DNA from: Thalassospira lucentensis
GTDB lineage: Bacteria > Pseudomonadota > Alphaproteobacteria > Rhodospirillales > Thalassospiraceae
Assembly: GCF_032921865.1 (NCBI RefSeq)
Contig: NZ_CP136684.1
Location: forward strand, 3,879,001-3,943,000
Direction: 5' to 3'
DNA length: 64,000 nucleotides
Shown: positions 9,172 to 18,267 of the stretch, one piece after another
Position numbering within the stretch: position 1 is the first letter of the stretch
Layout: the number at the start of each line of letters is the position of its first letter
The notes under the pieces: model-generated
What the model was told of the DNA's origin: nothing
Seen by the model: the letters and a program-made list of their open reading frames with translations, nothing else
Database searches by the model: none
Made by a program: the position numbers and the translations under genes

Positions 9172-11214
9172 ATGGCGCATGCGTCTTTCCGTGGTGTTTC
9201 GATCTGCGCATTGGCACTCGGTGTAATCACTTTTCTGGCGCCGATTGGCGATAAGGCATATGCAGCAGGTCAGGATGAAAACATTCTGACAGAACTGCCG
9301 CCGTCACCGGCATTCTCATCTGTCAGCCGTGCGCGGCTTAATGTGTTTCTTGATGCGCTGGAAGACGGCCGCACAAAAACATTCGAAAAACTTCTTCCGA
9401 ACTTTGATGACCCGCTGCTGCAAAAAGCCAGTGAATGGATGTGGCTGATCAGCCCGAATTCCGGTCGCAGCTTCGAAGAAATCACAAATTTCATTGATGC
9501 CAATCCGAAATGGCCCAGTCAGTCCCTGCTGCGACAGCGCGCCGAAGAAGCCATGACAGATGCCGTACCCAACGATGTGGTGCTGGCATGGTTCAAGCGG
9601 TCTGCGCCGGTTACCGCAGACGGTGCCACCCGGCAGATAAAGGCCCTCCTCGCGTCAGGCGAAACCGACGCTGCGACCACTTTGATCCGCAACAGTTGGG
9701 TACACGAGAATTTCGGAACCGGTCAGGAGAAACGTTTTCTGGATCGTTACGGCAAATATATCGATCAGGAAACCCATCAGCAGCGTCTTGACCGCCTTCT
9801 ATGGGAAGGTCGCCTTGGCCCGGCGAGCCGCACTGAAAAATATGTCAGCAAAGATTATCTTTTGCTGGCCAAGGCACGTGCAGCCCTGCGGTCGCTCGAC
9901 CCCGGTGTTGACGGCGCAATCAACCGTGTCCCAAAGAAATACCAGAACGATCCGGGCCTTATCTATGAACGCGTTCGCTGGCGCCGGATCAAGGACCGCG
10001 ATCAGGAAGCACGTGATTTGCTGCTCTCGCAGGCCAATGACCTCGCCTATATATCGATCCGCCCGCAATACTGGTGGATCGAAAAGGCCATTCTGGCCCG
10101 TCGTGCCCTTCAGAAAGGCCACATTACCGATGCCTATCGTCTGGTTGCCAACCATGGCCAAAGCGATGCCGGTGATATTGCCGAAGCCGAATGGTTTGCC
10201 GGCTGGATCGCGCTGGAATTCCTGGGCGATGCGCGCATTGCCCTGACCCATTTCCAGAACCTGTATGACGTGGTGCAATACCCGATCAGCCAGGCGCGCG
10301 GCGCCTATTGGGCGGGTCGCGCCAATGATGCGATTGGTGACAAGGACAAGGCGCGTGAATGGTACAAACTTGCCGCCGACCATGCCCATACTTTCTATGG
10401 TCAGCTGGCAATTGACGCATTGGGCGTCAAACCAAGCTACTCTGTCGAACAACCGATCCCGACAGAACAGCAACGTGCCGATTTCGAATCACAGGAACTG
10501 ACACAGGTAACCCGCAAGCTCGGCGAGATGGGCCTTGGCAATATCATTCGCCCGTTTGTCATGGCACTTGTCTATGCGCATGACGAACCCGAATATCTTG
10601 CAATGGCAACCGATCTTGCGCGCGAATACGGGCGTGCCGACCTTGCGATTATTGCCGCCAAGCGCAGCATCCGTACCGGCAGCGGCTATCTTGACGCAGC
10701 CTACCCCGTTCATGAACAGGTGCCCCTTGGTCATAATCCCGACCCGGCACTGGTTCATGCAATCATGCGTCAGGAAAGCCTGTTTAATCCCGAAGCCGTA
10801 TCGTCTGCCGGGGCACGTGGTCTGATGCAGTTGATGCCAGCAACCGCAGAACGCATGGCCAAGGATCTTAAACTGGATTACGAAACATCACGCCTGACAA
10901 GTGACCCGGGATTTAACATCTCGCTCGGGCGGGAATATCTGACGCGCCTGCTGGACCGTTGGGATGGCGAGGAAATCCTGACCATCGCCAGCTATAACGC
11001 TGGTCCAAGCCGCGTTCGTCAGTGGATTGCCGAATATGGTGATCCGCGGGATGCAGATGTTGATCCCGTCGACTGGATTGAAATGATTCCCTATAGCGAA
11101 ACACGCAATTACGTTCAGCGGGTTATGGAAGGCACCTATGTCTATCGCCGCCGCTTCGCACGTGATGAAATCGCCATGGGTCAACAGGAAGAAGCACCAT
11201 CAGATTCCCAATGA
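9172..11214 (+). CDS. Soluble lytic murein transglycosylase (Slt family)
   Basis: 680 residues. Cleaves peptidoglycan glycan strands to give 1,6-anhydro-muramyl ends in the periplasm. A signal peptide covers roughly residues 1-32 (ending APIGDKAYAAG). A long alpha-helical superhelical region follows, with TPR/Sel1-like segments such as ISQARGAYWAGRANDAIGD. The C-terminal SLT domain has AIMRQESLFNPEAVSSAGA with the catalytic Glu near residue 532, then GLMQLMPATAERMA and SYNAGPSRVRQW. GGGGAAA lies about 6 nt before the ATG. Divergent from dapA, whose product supplies a peptidoglycan precursor. Confidence 0.94.
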   Translation: MAHASFRGVSICALALGVITFLAPIGDKAYAAGQDENILTELPPSPAFSSVSRARLNVFLDALEDGRTKTFEKLLPNFDDPLLQKASEWMWLISPNSGRSFEEITNFIDANPKWPSQSLLRQRAEEAMTDAVPNDVVLAWFKRSAPVTADGATRQIKALLASGETDAATTLIRNSWVHENFGTGQEKRFLDRYGKYIDQETHQQRLDRLLWEGRLGPASRTEKYVSKDYLLLAKARAALRSLDPGVDGAINRVPKKYQNDPGLIYERVRWRRIKDRDQEARDLLLSQANDLAYISIRPQYWWIEKAILARRALQKGHITDAYRLVANHGQSDAGDIAEAEWFAGWIALEFLGDARIALTHFQNLYDVVQYPISQARGAYWAGRANDAIGDKDKAREWYKLAADHAHTFYGQLAIDALGVKPSYSVEQPIPTEQQRADFESQELTQVTRKLGEMGLGNIIRPFVMALVYAHDEPEYLAMATDLAREYGRADLAIIAAKRSIRTGSGYLDAAYPVHEQVPLGHNPDPALVHAIMRQESLFNPEAVSSAGARGLMQLMPATAERMAKDLKLDYETSRLTSDPGFNISLGREYLTRLLDRWDGEEILTIASYNAGPSRVRQWIAEYGDPRDADVDPVDWIEMIPYSETRNYVQRVMEGTYVYRRRFARDEIAMGQQEEAPSDSQ

Positions 11215-11248
11215 TCTTGTGGAACCGACCGCATAGAACGGCGTTAAC

Positions 11249-11276
11249 TTGACGTTTGCGGTTTGGTAAAGATAAC
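11249..11276 (+). promoter_or_regulatory. Candidate sigma70 promoter for the haloacid dehalogenase gene
   Basis: TTGACG at 11249-11254 and GATAAC at 11271-11276 with 16 nt between them, 45 nt before the dehalogenase start. The -35 box is good, the -10 box partial. Inferred from pattern only. Confidence 0.4.
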
Positions 11277-11320
11277 ACCATATTTGATCGAACCCTGTCC
11301 GACAGATGAGGCCAGAGAAA

Positions 11321-12019
11321 ATGTCAGAAAATGCACTTACGTCCTGCCGCGCATTCGTTTTCGATGCCTATGGTACCCTTTTCGATGTTGGATCGGCAGT
11401 GAACCGGTTCAAGGGAACGATTGGCGATGAAGCAGACCGGCTATCAAGCATCTGGCGCCAAAAGCAGCTTGAATATACGTGGTTGCGCAGTCTGATGGGT
11501 GACTTCACCGATTTCTGGAGCGTCACGGGCGACGCCCTTGATTACGCCATGGCAGCAATCGGCAAAAAAGACCCTGCCCTTCGGGCAAAGCTGATGGAAA
11601 CCTATCTGTCGCTTGATACATTCCCCGAAGTCGTCGAAACACTGAAGACGCTTAAATCGCAGGGACATAAACTTGCGATCCTGTCAAATGGTGCCAAACA
11701 TATGCTGATATCGGCGGCCAAATCGTCCGGTATTCTGGCACTGTTTGATCAGATCATCTGTGTCGACGACCTTAAAACCTACAAACCGCACCCCGATGTT
11801 TATCAGCTTGCCGTCGATCAGCTGGAACTTTCCCCGGCTGAAATATCGTTCCAGTCATCGAACGGCTGGGATATTGCCGGTGCCGGGCATTTCGGCTTCC
11901 GCACGGCATGGATCAACCGCACACAGCAACCGATGGAACGCCTGTCGCATAGCGCAGACGTGGTTCTAAAAGGGTTGGACGAATTGTTGCCCCTGGTCGC
12001 ACAACCGGAAAAAGCATAA
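11321..12019 (+). CDS. Haloacid dehalogenase type II (HAD hydrolase)
   Basis: 232 residues of the HAD superfamily, closest in pattern to (S)-2-haloacid dehalogenases. The nucleophile Asp lies in FVFDAYGTLFDV, motif II is LSNGAKHML, motif III Lys is in KTYKPHPDVYQLA, and SSNGWDIAGAGHFGFRTAWINR carries the acidic motif and the SSN feature usual in dehalogenases. It could act on L-2-haloacids or simply be a phosphatase-like relative; the substrate is not proven. The ATG at 11321 has GAGG about 9 nt upstream; an earlier ATG at 11306 is in frame. A terminator follows. Confidence 0.88.
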   Translation: MSENALTSCRAFVFDAYGTLFDVGSAVNRFKGTIGDEADRLSSIWRQKQLEYTWLRSLMGDFTDFWSVTGDALDYAMAAIGKKDPALRAKLMETYLSLDTFPEVVETLKTLKSQGHKLAILSNGAKHMLISAAKSSGILALFDQIICVDDLKTYKPHPDVYQLAVDQLELSPAEISFQSSNGWDIAGAGHFGFRTAWINRTQQPMERLSHSADVVLKGLDELLPLVAQPEKA

Positions 12020-12053
12020 GCACCCGGACATAATCAGGTCGGATAAAGAAAAC

Positions 12054-12087
12054 CCGGAAAAGCGATATACTGCTTTTCCGGTTTTTT
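12054..12087 (+). terminator. Rho-independent terminator after the dehalogenase gene
   Basis: A 10-bp perfect stem CCGGAAAAGC/GCTTTTCCGG with an 8-nt loop and a T6 tract on the plus strand. It lies between converging genes and has an A-rich left flank, so it may act in both directions and also end the M23-bactofilin transcript. Confidence 0.88.
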
Positions 12088-12127
12088 CTTTTTGCTGGCA
12101 TCGGTGAAAGATCACCAGCAGCGATGT

Positions 12128-12586
12128 TTATTGTTTGTGTTCTTTTTTCACGTTCGCCGCAACGATCTGGCCTGCCTGAATGACGGTAAGACCGCCCTCT
12201 TCAACGGCACCTTCGATACGACGGCAATGGCCTTCGATATGGGCGCCCGGCTCAATCGACAGACTTTCATGAAGAATATCACCCAGCATACGGGCTGTTT
12301 CTGCCAGTGAAACATCACGGGCGCGAACCTGGCCGGTGACGGAACCGCAGATACGGACTTTTTCGGCAACGATCTCGCCGCGCACTTCGCCATGCTGGCC
12401 TATAGTTAGATTGCGCGTGCGAATGTCGCCATTCACAAACCCGTCGACCTGAACGTCAGATTCAGAAATCAGGTCGCCAGTAACCCGAAGGTCGGAATTG
12501 ATAATCGACAGGCCGCCTTTTTTCTCGGAAGCCGAATTATGGGAACTATTCGTTCCCTGCTGTGTCTTGCTCGTTTTTGAAAACAT
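12128..12586 (-). CDS. Bactofilin (polymer-forming cytoskeletal protein)
   Basis: 152 residues. Bactofilins form nucleotide-free beta-helical filaments that localise cell-wall enzymes. A short Ser/Lys-rich N-terminal tail precedes a beta-helix of regular hydrophobic/Gly repeats (SDVQVDGFVNGDIRT, LTIGQHGEVRGEIVAE, VRICGSVTGQVRA), followed by a short tail EHKQ. The ATG at 12586 has GAGGCGG upstream; an in-frame start at 12601 is possible. It overlaps the end of the M23 peptidase gene by 41 nt, so the two are translationally linked and probably work together on peptidoglycan shape. Confidence 0.9.
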   Translation of the reverse strand: MFSKTSKTQQGTNSSHNSASEKKGGLSIINSDLRVTGDLISESDVQVDGFVNGDIRTRNLTIGQHGEVRGEIVAEKVRICGSVTGQVRARDVSLAETARMLGDILHESLSIEPGAHIEGHCRRIEGAVEEGGLTVIQAGQIVAANVKKEHKQ

Positions 12587-13892
12587 AATGTCCCGCCTCA
12601 ATGAACTTGATGGGGTCTACCGGCTTGTCGTGAACCAGAACTTCATAGTGCACGTGGCTTCCGGTACTGCGGCCAGTACTTCCCATCAATGCGATTTTGC
12701 CCTTTAAATTCACTTCGTCGCCCTTCTTGACGAGGACCTTGTATAGATGTCCGAAACGGGTTCGAAGGCCGTCACCATGGTCAATTTCAACCATCTTCCC
12801 GTATTTTCCGCTCCATCCGGCGAACACCACCTTTCCGGGGGCCGTCGCGTGGATTGGTGTCTTCATGGGCCCGGCAAGATCAACACCGGAATGAAAAGCC
12901 CATTTGCCGTTGATCGGGTCCTTGCGCTTCCCAAAAGGACTGGAAAGGTAATAGGAATCCGCAGGTTCCCCCAACGGGGTTCTTTTAATTCGGTCATGCA
13001 GACTTACCAGCTGATCCATACGATCCCCGACGGCAAGTGCGGCATTCACAAACTGTTCGTCCTCGGGATGCTCGGGCTCGAACGCCACGAACGGTCCGCC
13101 AACACCACCGGCAACCTCGGCACTTCCCGGCGCCTGCGGCTTCATCGGCGGTGTTATGATCTCGTCAACCGTAAGACCGGTCATCTCAAGAACCGATTCC
13201 AGTTCCAGAATGGTGCTGTCTGCGGTTTCCGCCACGCGCTGCATCGCCTGCTTCTGGATGGTGTGCAGATCGGCAATACGCTGACGTGCTTCACCAAGTT
13301 CCGATTGCAGTTTTTTCGACCGCTGCATGGCCTGGTCACGTTCACGCATCACACGTGACATAACCGTTTCAACCGTTTCCAGTTCATCGCGCAGGGCAAG
13401 ATTGCGGTTGGTAATACCGTCAATCTGGGTCTGCAGCGCGTTCATCTGGTTGTCCATTGATGTCCGCAACGCGGAAATCCGGACTTTTTCCTTTTCACTG
13501 ACAGCCAGCTTCGAGGTGTAATCCTGAACCCGCGCCTGTAGCATCAAATTCTTTTCAGCCATCGACAGAAGATTGCGATGGGTATCTTCCATCTGTGACG
13601 TGATCTCGCCAAAGCGGCGCTGACTCTCCGTCACCCGGGCGATCAGTTGGTTGTAGGAAAGCTCACTACGAAACAGCTGTTCTTCGCGCGCGGCAAGCCG
13701 CTGGTCTAGATACCAGGAATAACCCGATACCCCGACCGACCATGTGATCGCAACCACCCCGATTGATGCCAGCATTAGCTGAGCGTATTTACCGAGACGT
13801 AGCTGGGAAACGGAATCATTGGATCGGATAAGTATCTGCCGATCCGGAAACCATTTTTCCAACAGGCGACGCGCGCGTTCCAACGCCGACAT
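12546..13892 (-). CDS. Membrane-anchored M23 (LytM) peptidoglycan endopeptidase
   Basis: 448 residues. About 37 cytoplasmic residues precede a single membrane segment (near 38-60, AQLMLASIGVVAITWSVGVS). A long coiled coil follows (roughly 75-240), then a linker and a C-terminal M23 domain. Zinc ligands are intact: HSGVDLAG near residue 334 and HVHYEV near 412, giving an active endopeptidase and not a degenerate LytM activator. The bitopic layout with a conserved-looking pre-membrane stretch (FPDRQILIRSND) resembles M23 partners of bactofilins such as LmdC of Hyphomonas. The bactofilin gene overlaps its 3' end. Confidence 0.9.
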   Translation of the reverse strand: MSALERARRLLEKWFPDRQILIRSNDSVSQLRLGKYAQLMLASIGVVAITWSVGVSGYSWYLDQRLAAREEQLFRSELSYNQLIARVTESQRRFGEITSQMEDTHRNLLSMAEKNLMLQARVQDYTSKLAVSEKEKVRISALRTSMDNQMNALQTQIDGITNRNLALRDELETVETVMSRVMRERDQAMQRSKKLQSELGEARQRIADLHTIQKQAMQRVAETADSTILELESVLEMTGLTVDEIITPPMKPQAPGSAEVAGGVGGPFVAFEPEHPEDEQFVNAALAVGDRMDQLVSLHDRIKRTPLGEPADSYYLSSPFGKRKDPINGKWAFHSGVDLAGPMKTPIHATAPGKVVFAGWSGKYGKMVEIDHGDGLRTRFGHLYKVLVKKGDEVNLKGKIALMGSTGRSTGSHVHYEVLVHDKPVDPIKFIEAGHYVFKNEQDTAGNE

Positions 13893-14118
13893 ATTCAGTG
13901 TCTAACCCCTATTTGCCCAAAATTGCCCGTTCGATATGAAATCGACGCACAACCAGTTTTTTTTCAGACCCCGGCTGAATATCTATTTTCTTTACGCTAC
14001 CTGTTAGCGCGAAGACAGGCAAGCACGTTAACACATCCTTAAAGGCAAAAAATTCATCTGCTTTGCACATCAATATGTTACTCAATGGTCTTCCGATACA
14101 ATCACCAGCGTTCAAAAC

Positions 14119-14601
14119 ATGCGTTTATCCCAATTCATGCTGACCTGTGCCGCGACATGGTTTTACAGCGGACGAACCACCAAGGCCCCCGGCACGATGG
14201 GATCACTCGCCGCTGTTCCCGTTGGCTGGGCCATTGCCGTCTTTTTGGGATATCCGGCCCTTTTGGCCGGGATTGTCATTGTCTTTGTCGCCGGGATTCC
14301 GATTGCGCATAAATACAGCGAAATGATCGGTGTTCACGATCCGGGTGAAATTGTTATCGACGAGGTTGCGGGGCAATGGCTTTGCATTCTTGTTGTACCC
14401 CTGGGTAACGGGTTTGCCGATCTTGCCTGGCTTGCCACGGCTTTTGTCATGTTCAGGATTTTCGACATTCTGAAACCCTGGCCGATCCGCTGGATTGACC
14501 GCCGGATCAGTGGCGGTTTTGGCATCATGCTTGATGACATCCTTGCCGGTGTTTTTGGCATGATCATACTGATCGGCATTCGCTACTTCGCGGGAGTTTG
14601 A
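14119..14601 (+). CDS. pgpA: Phosphatidylglycerophosphatase A
   Basis: 160 residues, an inner-membrane enzyme that dephosphorylates phosphatidylglycerol phosphate to phosphatidylglycerol. The signature region HDPGEIVIDEVAGQW with catalytic acidic residues and RIFDILKPWPIRWID are clear, and three or four hydrophobic segments span the rest. No strong ribosome-binding site precedes the ATG at 14119, but homology begins there. The stop lies 5 nt before the cinA start, so the pair is co-transcribed, as in many alphaproteobacteria. Confidence 0.94.
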   Translation: MRLSQFMLTCAATWFYSGRTTKAPGTMGSLAAVPVGWAIAVFLGYPALLAGIVIVFVAGIPIAHKYSEMIGVHDPGEIVIDEVAGQWLCILVVPLGNGFADLAWLATAFVMFRIFDILKPWPIRWIDRRISGGFGIMLDDILAGVFGMIILIGIRYFAGV

Positions 14602-14606
14602 CCCTC

Positions 14607-15110
14607 ATGCAAATCGAACCGGACATACTTTCTGAGGCGGCAAAGCTGATTACCCTTTGCAAGGCAAAAGGCGAAATGATCGCAACCGCAGAATCCTGCA
14701 CCGGTGGTTTGATTGCCGGTGGTTTAACCGCGGTTGATGGAAGTTCGTCGGTGGTTGATTGCGGCTTTGTGACCTATTCGAACGAAGCCAAGCACGGTCT
14801 GATTGGCGTTGCGCAGGAACTTCTGGACAAGCATGGCGCGGTATCGGAACCGGTCGCCATCGCAATGGCCAAAGGTGCTCTGGCCCGCGCACCATTGGCG
14901 ACCATGGCGATTGCTGTTACCGGTATTGCCGGGCCGGGCGGTGGATCGGAAGAAAAACCGGTCGGACTTGTCCATCTTGCCTGTGCGGGGAACGATCGCC
15001 CTGCCCTGCATCGTCGCCGGGTTTATGATGGTGACCGGCATGCGGTGCGCAAGGCAACGATCCTCGAAGCCTATGACATGCTTTCCGAAATGGCCGGCAA
15101 ATCGAAATAG
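14607..15110 (+). CDS. CinA C-terminal domain nicotinamide-nucleotide amidohydrolase
   Basis: 167 residues comprising only the CinA C-terminal (PncC-like) amidase domain that deamidates NMN to nicotinate mononucleotide in NAD salvage. Motifs TAESCTGGLIAGGLT, VDCGFVTYSNEAK and AVTGIAGPGGGSEEKPVGLVH match the family. The N-terminal MoCF-like domain of full CinA is absent, which is usual for this single-domain group. The ATG at 14607 is chosen because GGGAG lies 10 nt before it; a TTG at 14598 would sit on top of that site. It converges with ratA. Confidence 0.92.
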   Translation: MQIEPDILSEAAKLITLCKAKGEMIATAESCTGGLIAGGLTAVDGSSSVVDCGFVTYSNEAKHGLIGVAQELLDKHGAVSEPVAIAMAKGALARAPLATMAIAVTGIAGPGGGSEEKPVGLVHLACAGNDRPALHRRRVYDGDRHAVRKATILEAYDMLSEMAGKSK

Positions 15111-15152
15111 GTCCGTACCGGAAAGTCAATTCCCGACACGAGCGCCATGAAA

Positions 15153-15614
15153 TTACGAACCGGACGGTGTCGAGCTGTTCGGCTCGCCATAAACCTGATG
15201 GGCGCGGGTTTCAAATGCACCGACCATCAGTTTGACGGCCTCGTTGAACACAACCCCGATCATCTTCTGCAACAGGGCAGAACGGAATTCGAAATCGACA
15301 AAGAAGTCGAGCCACGTGCCACCATCCTCTGCCGGTTCAAACACCCAGTGATTGTTAAGGTACTTGAACGGTCCCTGGAGATACTCGACGTCGACCCGAT
15401 CCGGGCGCTGCAGGGTGACTTTTGATGTGTATTTCTCGCGAAACATTTTGAAACCGATCACCAGATCGGCATGCAAGACATCCCCGTTACGCTTGCGCAC
15501 ACGCGATGCCACACACCATGGCAGGAATTCCGAATAGGAATCGATATCCGCGACGAGGTCAAACAGCTGTTCCGGCGTATAGGGCAGTTTCCTGCGCTCC
15601 GCATGCGTCGGCAC
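15153..15614 (-). CDS. RatA/Coq10-type START domain protein
   Basis: 153 residues of the polyketide cyclase/START superfamily (COQ10-like; E. coli RatA). RKLPYTPEQLFDLVADIDSYSEFLPWC is the typical N-terminus, with FVDFEFRSALLQKMIGVVF at the C-terminal helix. It probably binds ubiquinone or another hydrophobic ligand; the RatA toxin function is not assured. The frame is open to 15749 within lipA, but GTG at 15614 has AAAGGAG 6 nt before it and matches the conserved start. It lies 46 nt after lipA, completing the eno-to-lipA neighbourhood common in this class. Confidence 0.9.
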   Translation of the reverse strand: MPTHAERRKLPYTPEQLFDLVADIDSYSEFLPWCVASRVRKRNGDVLHADLVIGFKMFREKYTSKVTLQRPDRVDVEYLQGPFKYLNNHWVFEPAEDGGTWLDFFVDFEFRSALLQKMIGVVFNEAVKLMVGAFETRAHQVYGEPNSSTPSGS

Positions 15615-15660
15615 CCTGATCTCCTTTGTCGTCGCGTGTATCGTCTGAAATGTGGCGGAC

Positions 15661-16656
15661 TTATTGTGCCGCAGCGTTTGCCTGCATTCTGGCTTTGGCT
15701 TCATCCGCCGCAGCAAGCTTTCTTTCGCGTGCCTTACGCAGCTCTTCAAAGTCGCGGTCCGCGTGATAGCTGGAACGTGTCAACGGGGTTGCCGAAACCA
15801 TCAGGAAGCCCTTGCCGCGTGCCATAGATGCATAATCCTTGAACTCGTCCGGGGTCACAAAGCGGTTGACCGGCTCGTGCTTAAGGGTTGGCTGCAAATA
15901 CTGGCCAATCGTTAGAAAATCGACATCGGCAACGCGCAGATCATCCATGACCTGTGCCAGTTCATGGCGTTCCTCACCAAAACCAACCATCAGGCCGGAT
16001 TTCGTAAAGATCGTCGGATCAATCTGTTTGACGCGATCGAGAATGCGCAGCGACTGGTAATAACGCGCGCCCGGACGGATCGAGGTATAAAGCCTGGGAA
16101 CGGTTTCAAGGTTATGGTTGAAAACGTCCGGCCGTGCACGGGCCACAATTTCAACCGCACCGGGTTTATCGCGGAAGTCCGGCGTCAGAATTTCAATGGT
16201 CGTTTCCGGCGATTTATGACGGATCGCTTCGATCACGCGGGCAAAATGCGCTGCCCCGCCATCGGCAAGATCGTCACGGTCAACCGAGGTGATCACGACA
16301 TGCTTAAGCGCCATGTCGGCAACCGCCATCGCAAGGTTTTCCGGCTCGAACGGGTCAAGAGCACCGGGCATCCCGGTCTTGACGTTGCAGAACGAACAGG
16401 CACGCGTGCAGGTATCCCCCATGATCATGAAGGATGCATGTTTCTTCTGCCAGCATTCGCCGATATTCGGGCAGGCTGCTTCTTCGCAGACGGTATGCAG
16501 ATTAAGGCCACGCGCAAGTTCGCGCGTTTCCTGATACCCCTTCGAGGTTGGCGCCTTGACGCGAATCCATTCCGGCTTGCGTCCGGATGGACGATCCGGG
16601 CGTTTCTGCTTTTCCGGGTGACGAAGTGCTTGGGCTTCGTTGCGCGCCGTCGACAT
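15661..16656 (-). CDS. lipA: Lipoyl synthase
   Basis: 331 residues, a radical-SAM enzyme that inserts two sulfurs into octanoyl groups on lipoyl domains. The auxiliary-cluster cysteines are in [13 protein letters not shown] and the radical-SAM motif is [10 protein letters not shown]. The C-terminal RSSYHAD supplies the conserved Ser ligand. The ATG at 16656 follows GGAGG by about 7 nt; an upstream in-frame ATG at 16689 is less likely. Its placement directly after lpdA fits its role: PdhB, PdhC and other lipoyl domains are its targets. Confidence 0.97.
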   Translation of the reverse strand: MSTARNEAQALRHPEKQKRPDRPSGRKPEWIRVKAPTSKGYQETRELARGLNLHTVCEEAACPNIGECWQKKHASFMIMGDTCTRACSFCNVKTGMPGALDPFEPENLAMAVADMALKHVVITSVDRDDLADGGAAHFARVIEAIRHKSPETTIEILTPDFRDKPGAVEIVARARPDVFNHNLETVPRLYTSIRPGARYYQSLRILDRVKQIDPTIFTKSGLMVGFGEERHELAQVMDDLRVADVDFLTIGQYLQPTLKHEPVNRFVTPDEFKDYASMARGKGFLMVSATPLTRSSYHADRDFEELRKARERKLAAADEAKARMQANAAAQ

Positions 16657-16681
16657 AGAGTTACCTCCGAAGGATTGGACG

Positions 16682-16698
16682 GGCGGCAATGTGCCGCC
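16682..16698 (-). other. Hairpin between lpdA and lipA
   Basis: Perfect 7-bp GC stem GGCGGCA/TGCCGCC with a 3-nt loop in the 118-nt gap between lpdA and lipA. No T tract follows, so it is not a standard terminator. Confidence 0.5.
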
Positions 16699-16774
16699 AC
16701 GTCACGCATTTGTCAAACCGACAATCGTCCAAAACGGTCATACCGGGCATGTTCACCCGGTACGACGCAATATT

Positions 16775-18172
16775 CTAGAAGTGGATCGCACGCCCATAGG
16801 CGTCAAGGACCAACTCATGCATCATTTCCGACAGGGTCGGATGCGGGAACACCGTATGCATCAGATCTTCTTCCGTCGTTTCAAGACCCATGGCCACGAC
16901 AAAGCCCTGAATAAGCTCGGTCACTTCCGCACCAACCATGTGCGCGCCAAGCAATTCACCGGTCTTGGCATCAAAAACGGTTTTGACCAGACCTTCGGCC
17001 TCGCCCAGTGCAACCGCCTTGCCATTTCCGATGAACGGGAATTTACCGACCTTGACGTCGTAACCGGCTTCCTTGGCCTTGGCTTCGGTCAGGCCGACAC
17101 TTGCCACCTGCGGATGGCAATAGGTGCAACCCGGGATCTTGCGCGGATCAAGCGGATGAACGCCTTTGACACCGGCAATCTTTTCAACGCAGATCACACC
17201 TTCATGTTCTGCCTTGTGTGCCAGCATCGGCGGGCCAGCAACGTCACCAATGGCATAGATGCCCGGCTCTGCGGTTGCGGAATATTCATCCGTACCGATC
17301 ACATTGCGATCAACCTTCACCTTGGTGGTTTCAAGGCCAAGATTTTCGGTATTACCGATCACACCAACCGCGGAAATCACCCGATCAACGGTCAATTCCT
17401 GTTTCTTGCCGTCTTTGGTTTCAATCGTAACGACAACATTGTCCGCATTGCGTTTAAGGTTTGCGACCTTGGCTTCGGTCAGGATTTTCATCCCGTCCTT
17501 GGTCATCATCTTCTGCGCAAGGGCGGCAACTTCCTTATCTTCTACAGGCATGATCTGCGACATGATCTCGACCACCGTCACATCCGCACCCATGGTGTGA
17601 TAGAAGCTGGCAAATTCGATACCGATCGCGCCTGAACCAACAACCACAAGGCTTTTGGGCATCTTGTCAGGCGTCATCGCCTTTTTATAGTCCCATACCA
17701 CCTTGCCATCGGCCTCAAGGCCCGGCAGGGACCGCGCCCGCGCACCGGTCGCAATGATATAATTCTTTGCGGTATAGGTACCGGCATCCTTGCCTTCGAC
17801 ATTGATCTTTTTCGGACCGTCGAATTTGGCTTCGCCATTGATCACGGTGACCTTGTTCTTCTTCAGAAGATGGCCGACACCGCCCGAAAGCTGCTTTGAA
17901 ACACCACGCGAACGCTGAATGACCGCATCAATATCAAAAGACGGCTTTTCGCATGACAGACCGAATGACTTGGCATGCTGCATGTTGCGATAGACTTCTG
18001 CCGAACGCAGCAGGGCCTTGGTCGGGATGCAACCCCAGTTCAGACAGATACCGCCGAGATGTTCGCGTTCGACAACTGCGGTTTTCAGGCCGAGCTGTGC
18101 GGCACGAATGGCCGTGACATAGCCACCGGGACCCGCGCCAATAACGATTACGTCGAAATTGTTATCCGCCAT
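16775..18172 (-). CDS. lpdA: Dihydrolipoyl dehydrogenase (E3 of pyruvate dehydrogenase)
   Basis: 465 residues. Reoxidises dihydrolipoyl groups using FAD and NAD. The FAD-binding VIVIGAGPGGYVTAIRAAQLG, the redox disulfide GGICLNWGCIPTKALL and the NAD-binding VVVGSGAIGIEFASFY are present; the C-terminal HPHPTLSEMMHE carries the active-site His-Glu. No N-terminal lipoyl domain is fused. AAGGAGATC lies 6 nt before the ATG. It is the fourth gene in pdhA-pdhB-pdhC-lpdA, so it is the E3 dedicated to this complex. Confidence 0.97.
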   Translation of the reverse strand: MADNNFDVIVIGAGPGGYVTAIRAAQLGLKTAVVEREHLGGICLNWGCIPTKALLRSAEVYRNMQHAKSFGLSCEKPSFDIDAVIQRSRGVSKQLSGGVGHLLKKNKVTVINGEAKFDGPKKINVEGKDAGTYTAKNYIIATGARARSLPGLEADGKVVWDYKKAMTPDKMPKSLVVVGSGAIGIEFASFYHTMGADVTVVEIMSQIMPVEDKEVAALAQKMMTKDGMKILTEAKVANLKRNADNVVVTIETKDGKKQELTVDRVISAVGVIGNTENLGLETTKVKVDRNVIGTDEYSATAEPGIYAIGDVAGPPMLAHKAEHEGVICVEKIAGVKGVHPLDPRKIPGCTYCHPQVASVGLTEAKAKEAGYDVKVGKFPFIGNGKAVALGEAEGLVKTVFDAKTGELLGAHMVGAEVTELIQGFVVAMGLETTEEDLMHTVFPHPTLSEMMHELVLDAYGRAIHF

Positions 18173-18229
18173 CGTAAGATCTCCTTCGCCTGCCCGTTAC
18201 CGGTTACAGGTCTTGAAATTCAAATGCTT

Positions 18230-18253
18230 GCGGGGACTGTTTAAAGTCCCCGC
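18230..18253 (-). other. Strong hairpin between pdhC and lpdA
   Basis: Perfect 9-bp stem GCGGGGACT/AGTCCCCGC with a 6-nt AT-rich loop, 14 nt after the pdhC stop. No T tract, so it more likely stabilises or marks processing of the upstream mRNA segment than terminates. Confidence 0.65.
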
Positions 18254-18267
18254 GCAATTTCCGAACC

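Noticed and set aside
13909-14115. A 68-codon minus-strand frame in the gap before the M23 gene
   Set aside because: It overlaps no gene, but codon use (TTA, CTA, AGA, ATA) is unlike the neighbours and there is no ribosome-binding site or similarity I recognise; more likely promoter sequence.
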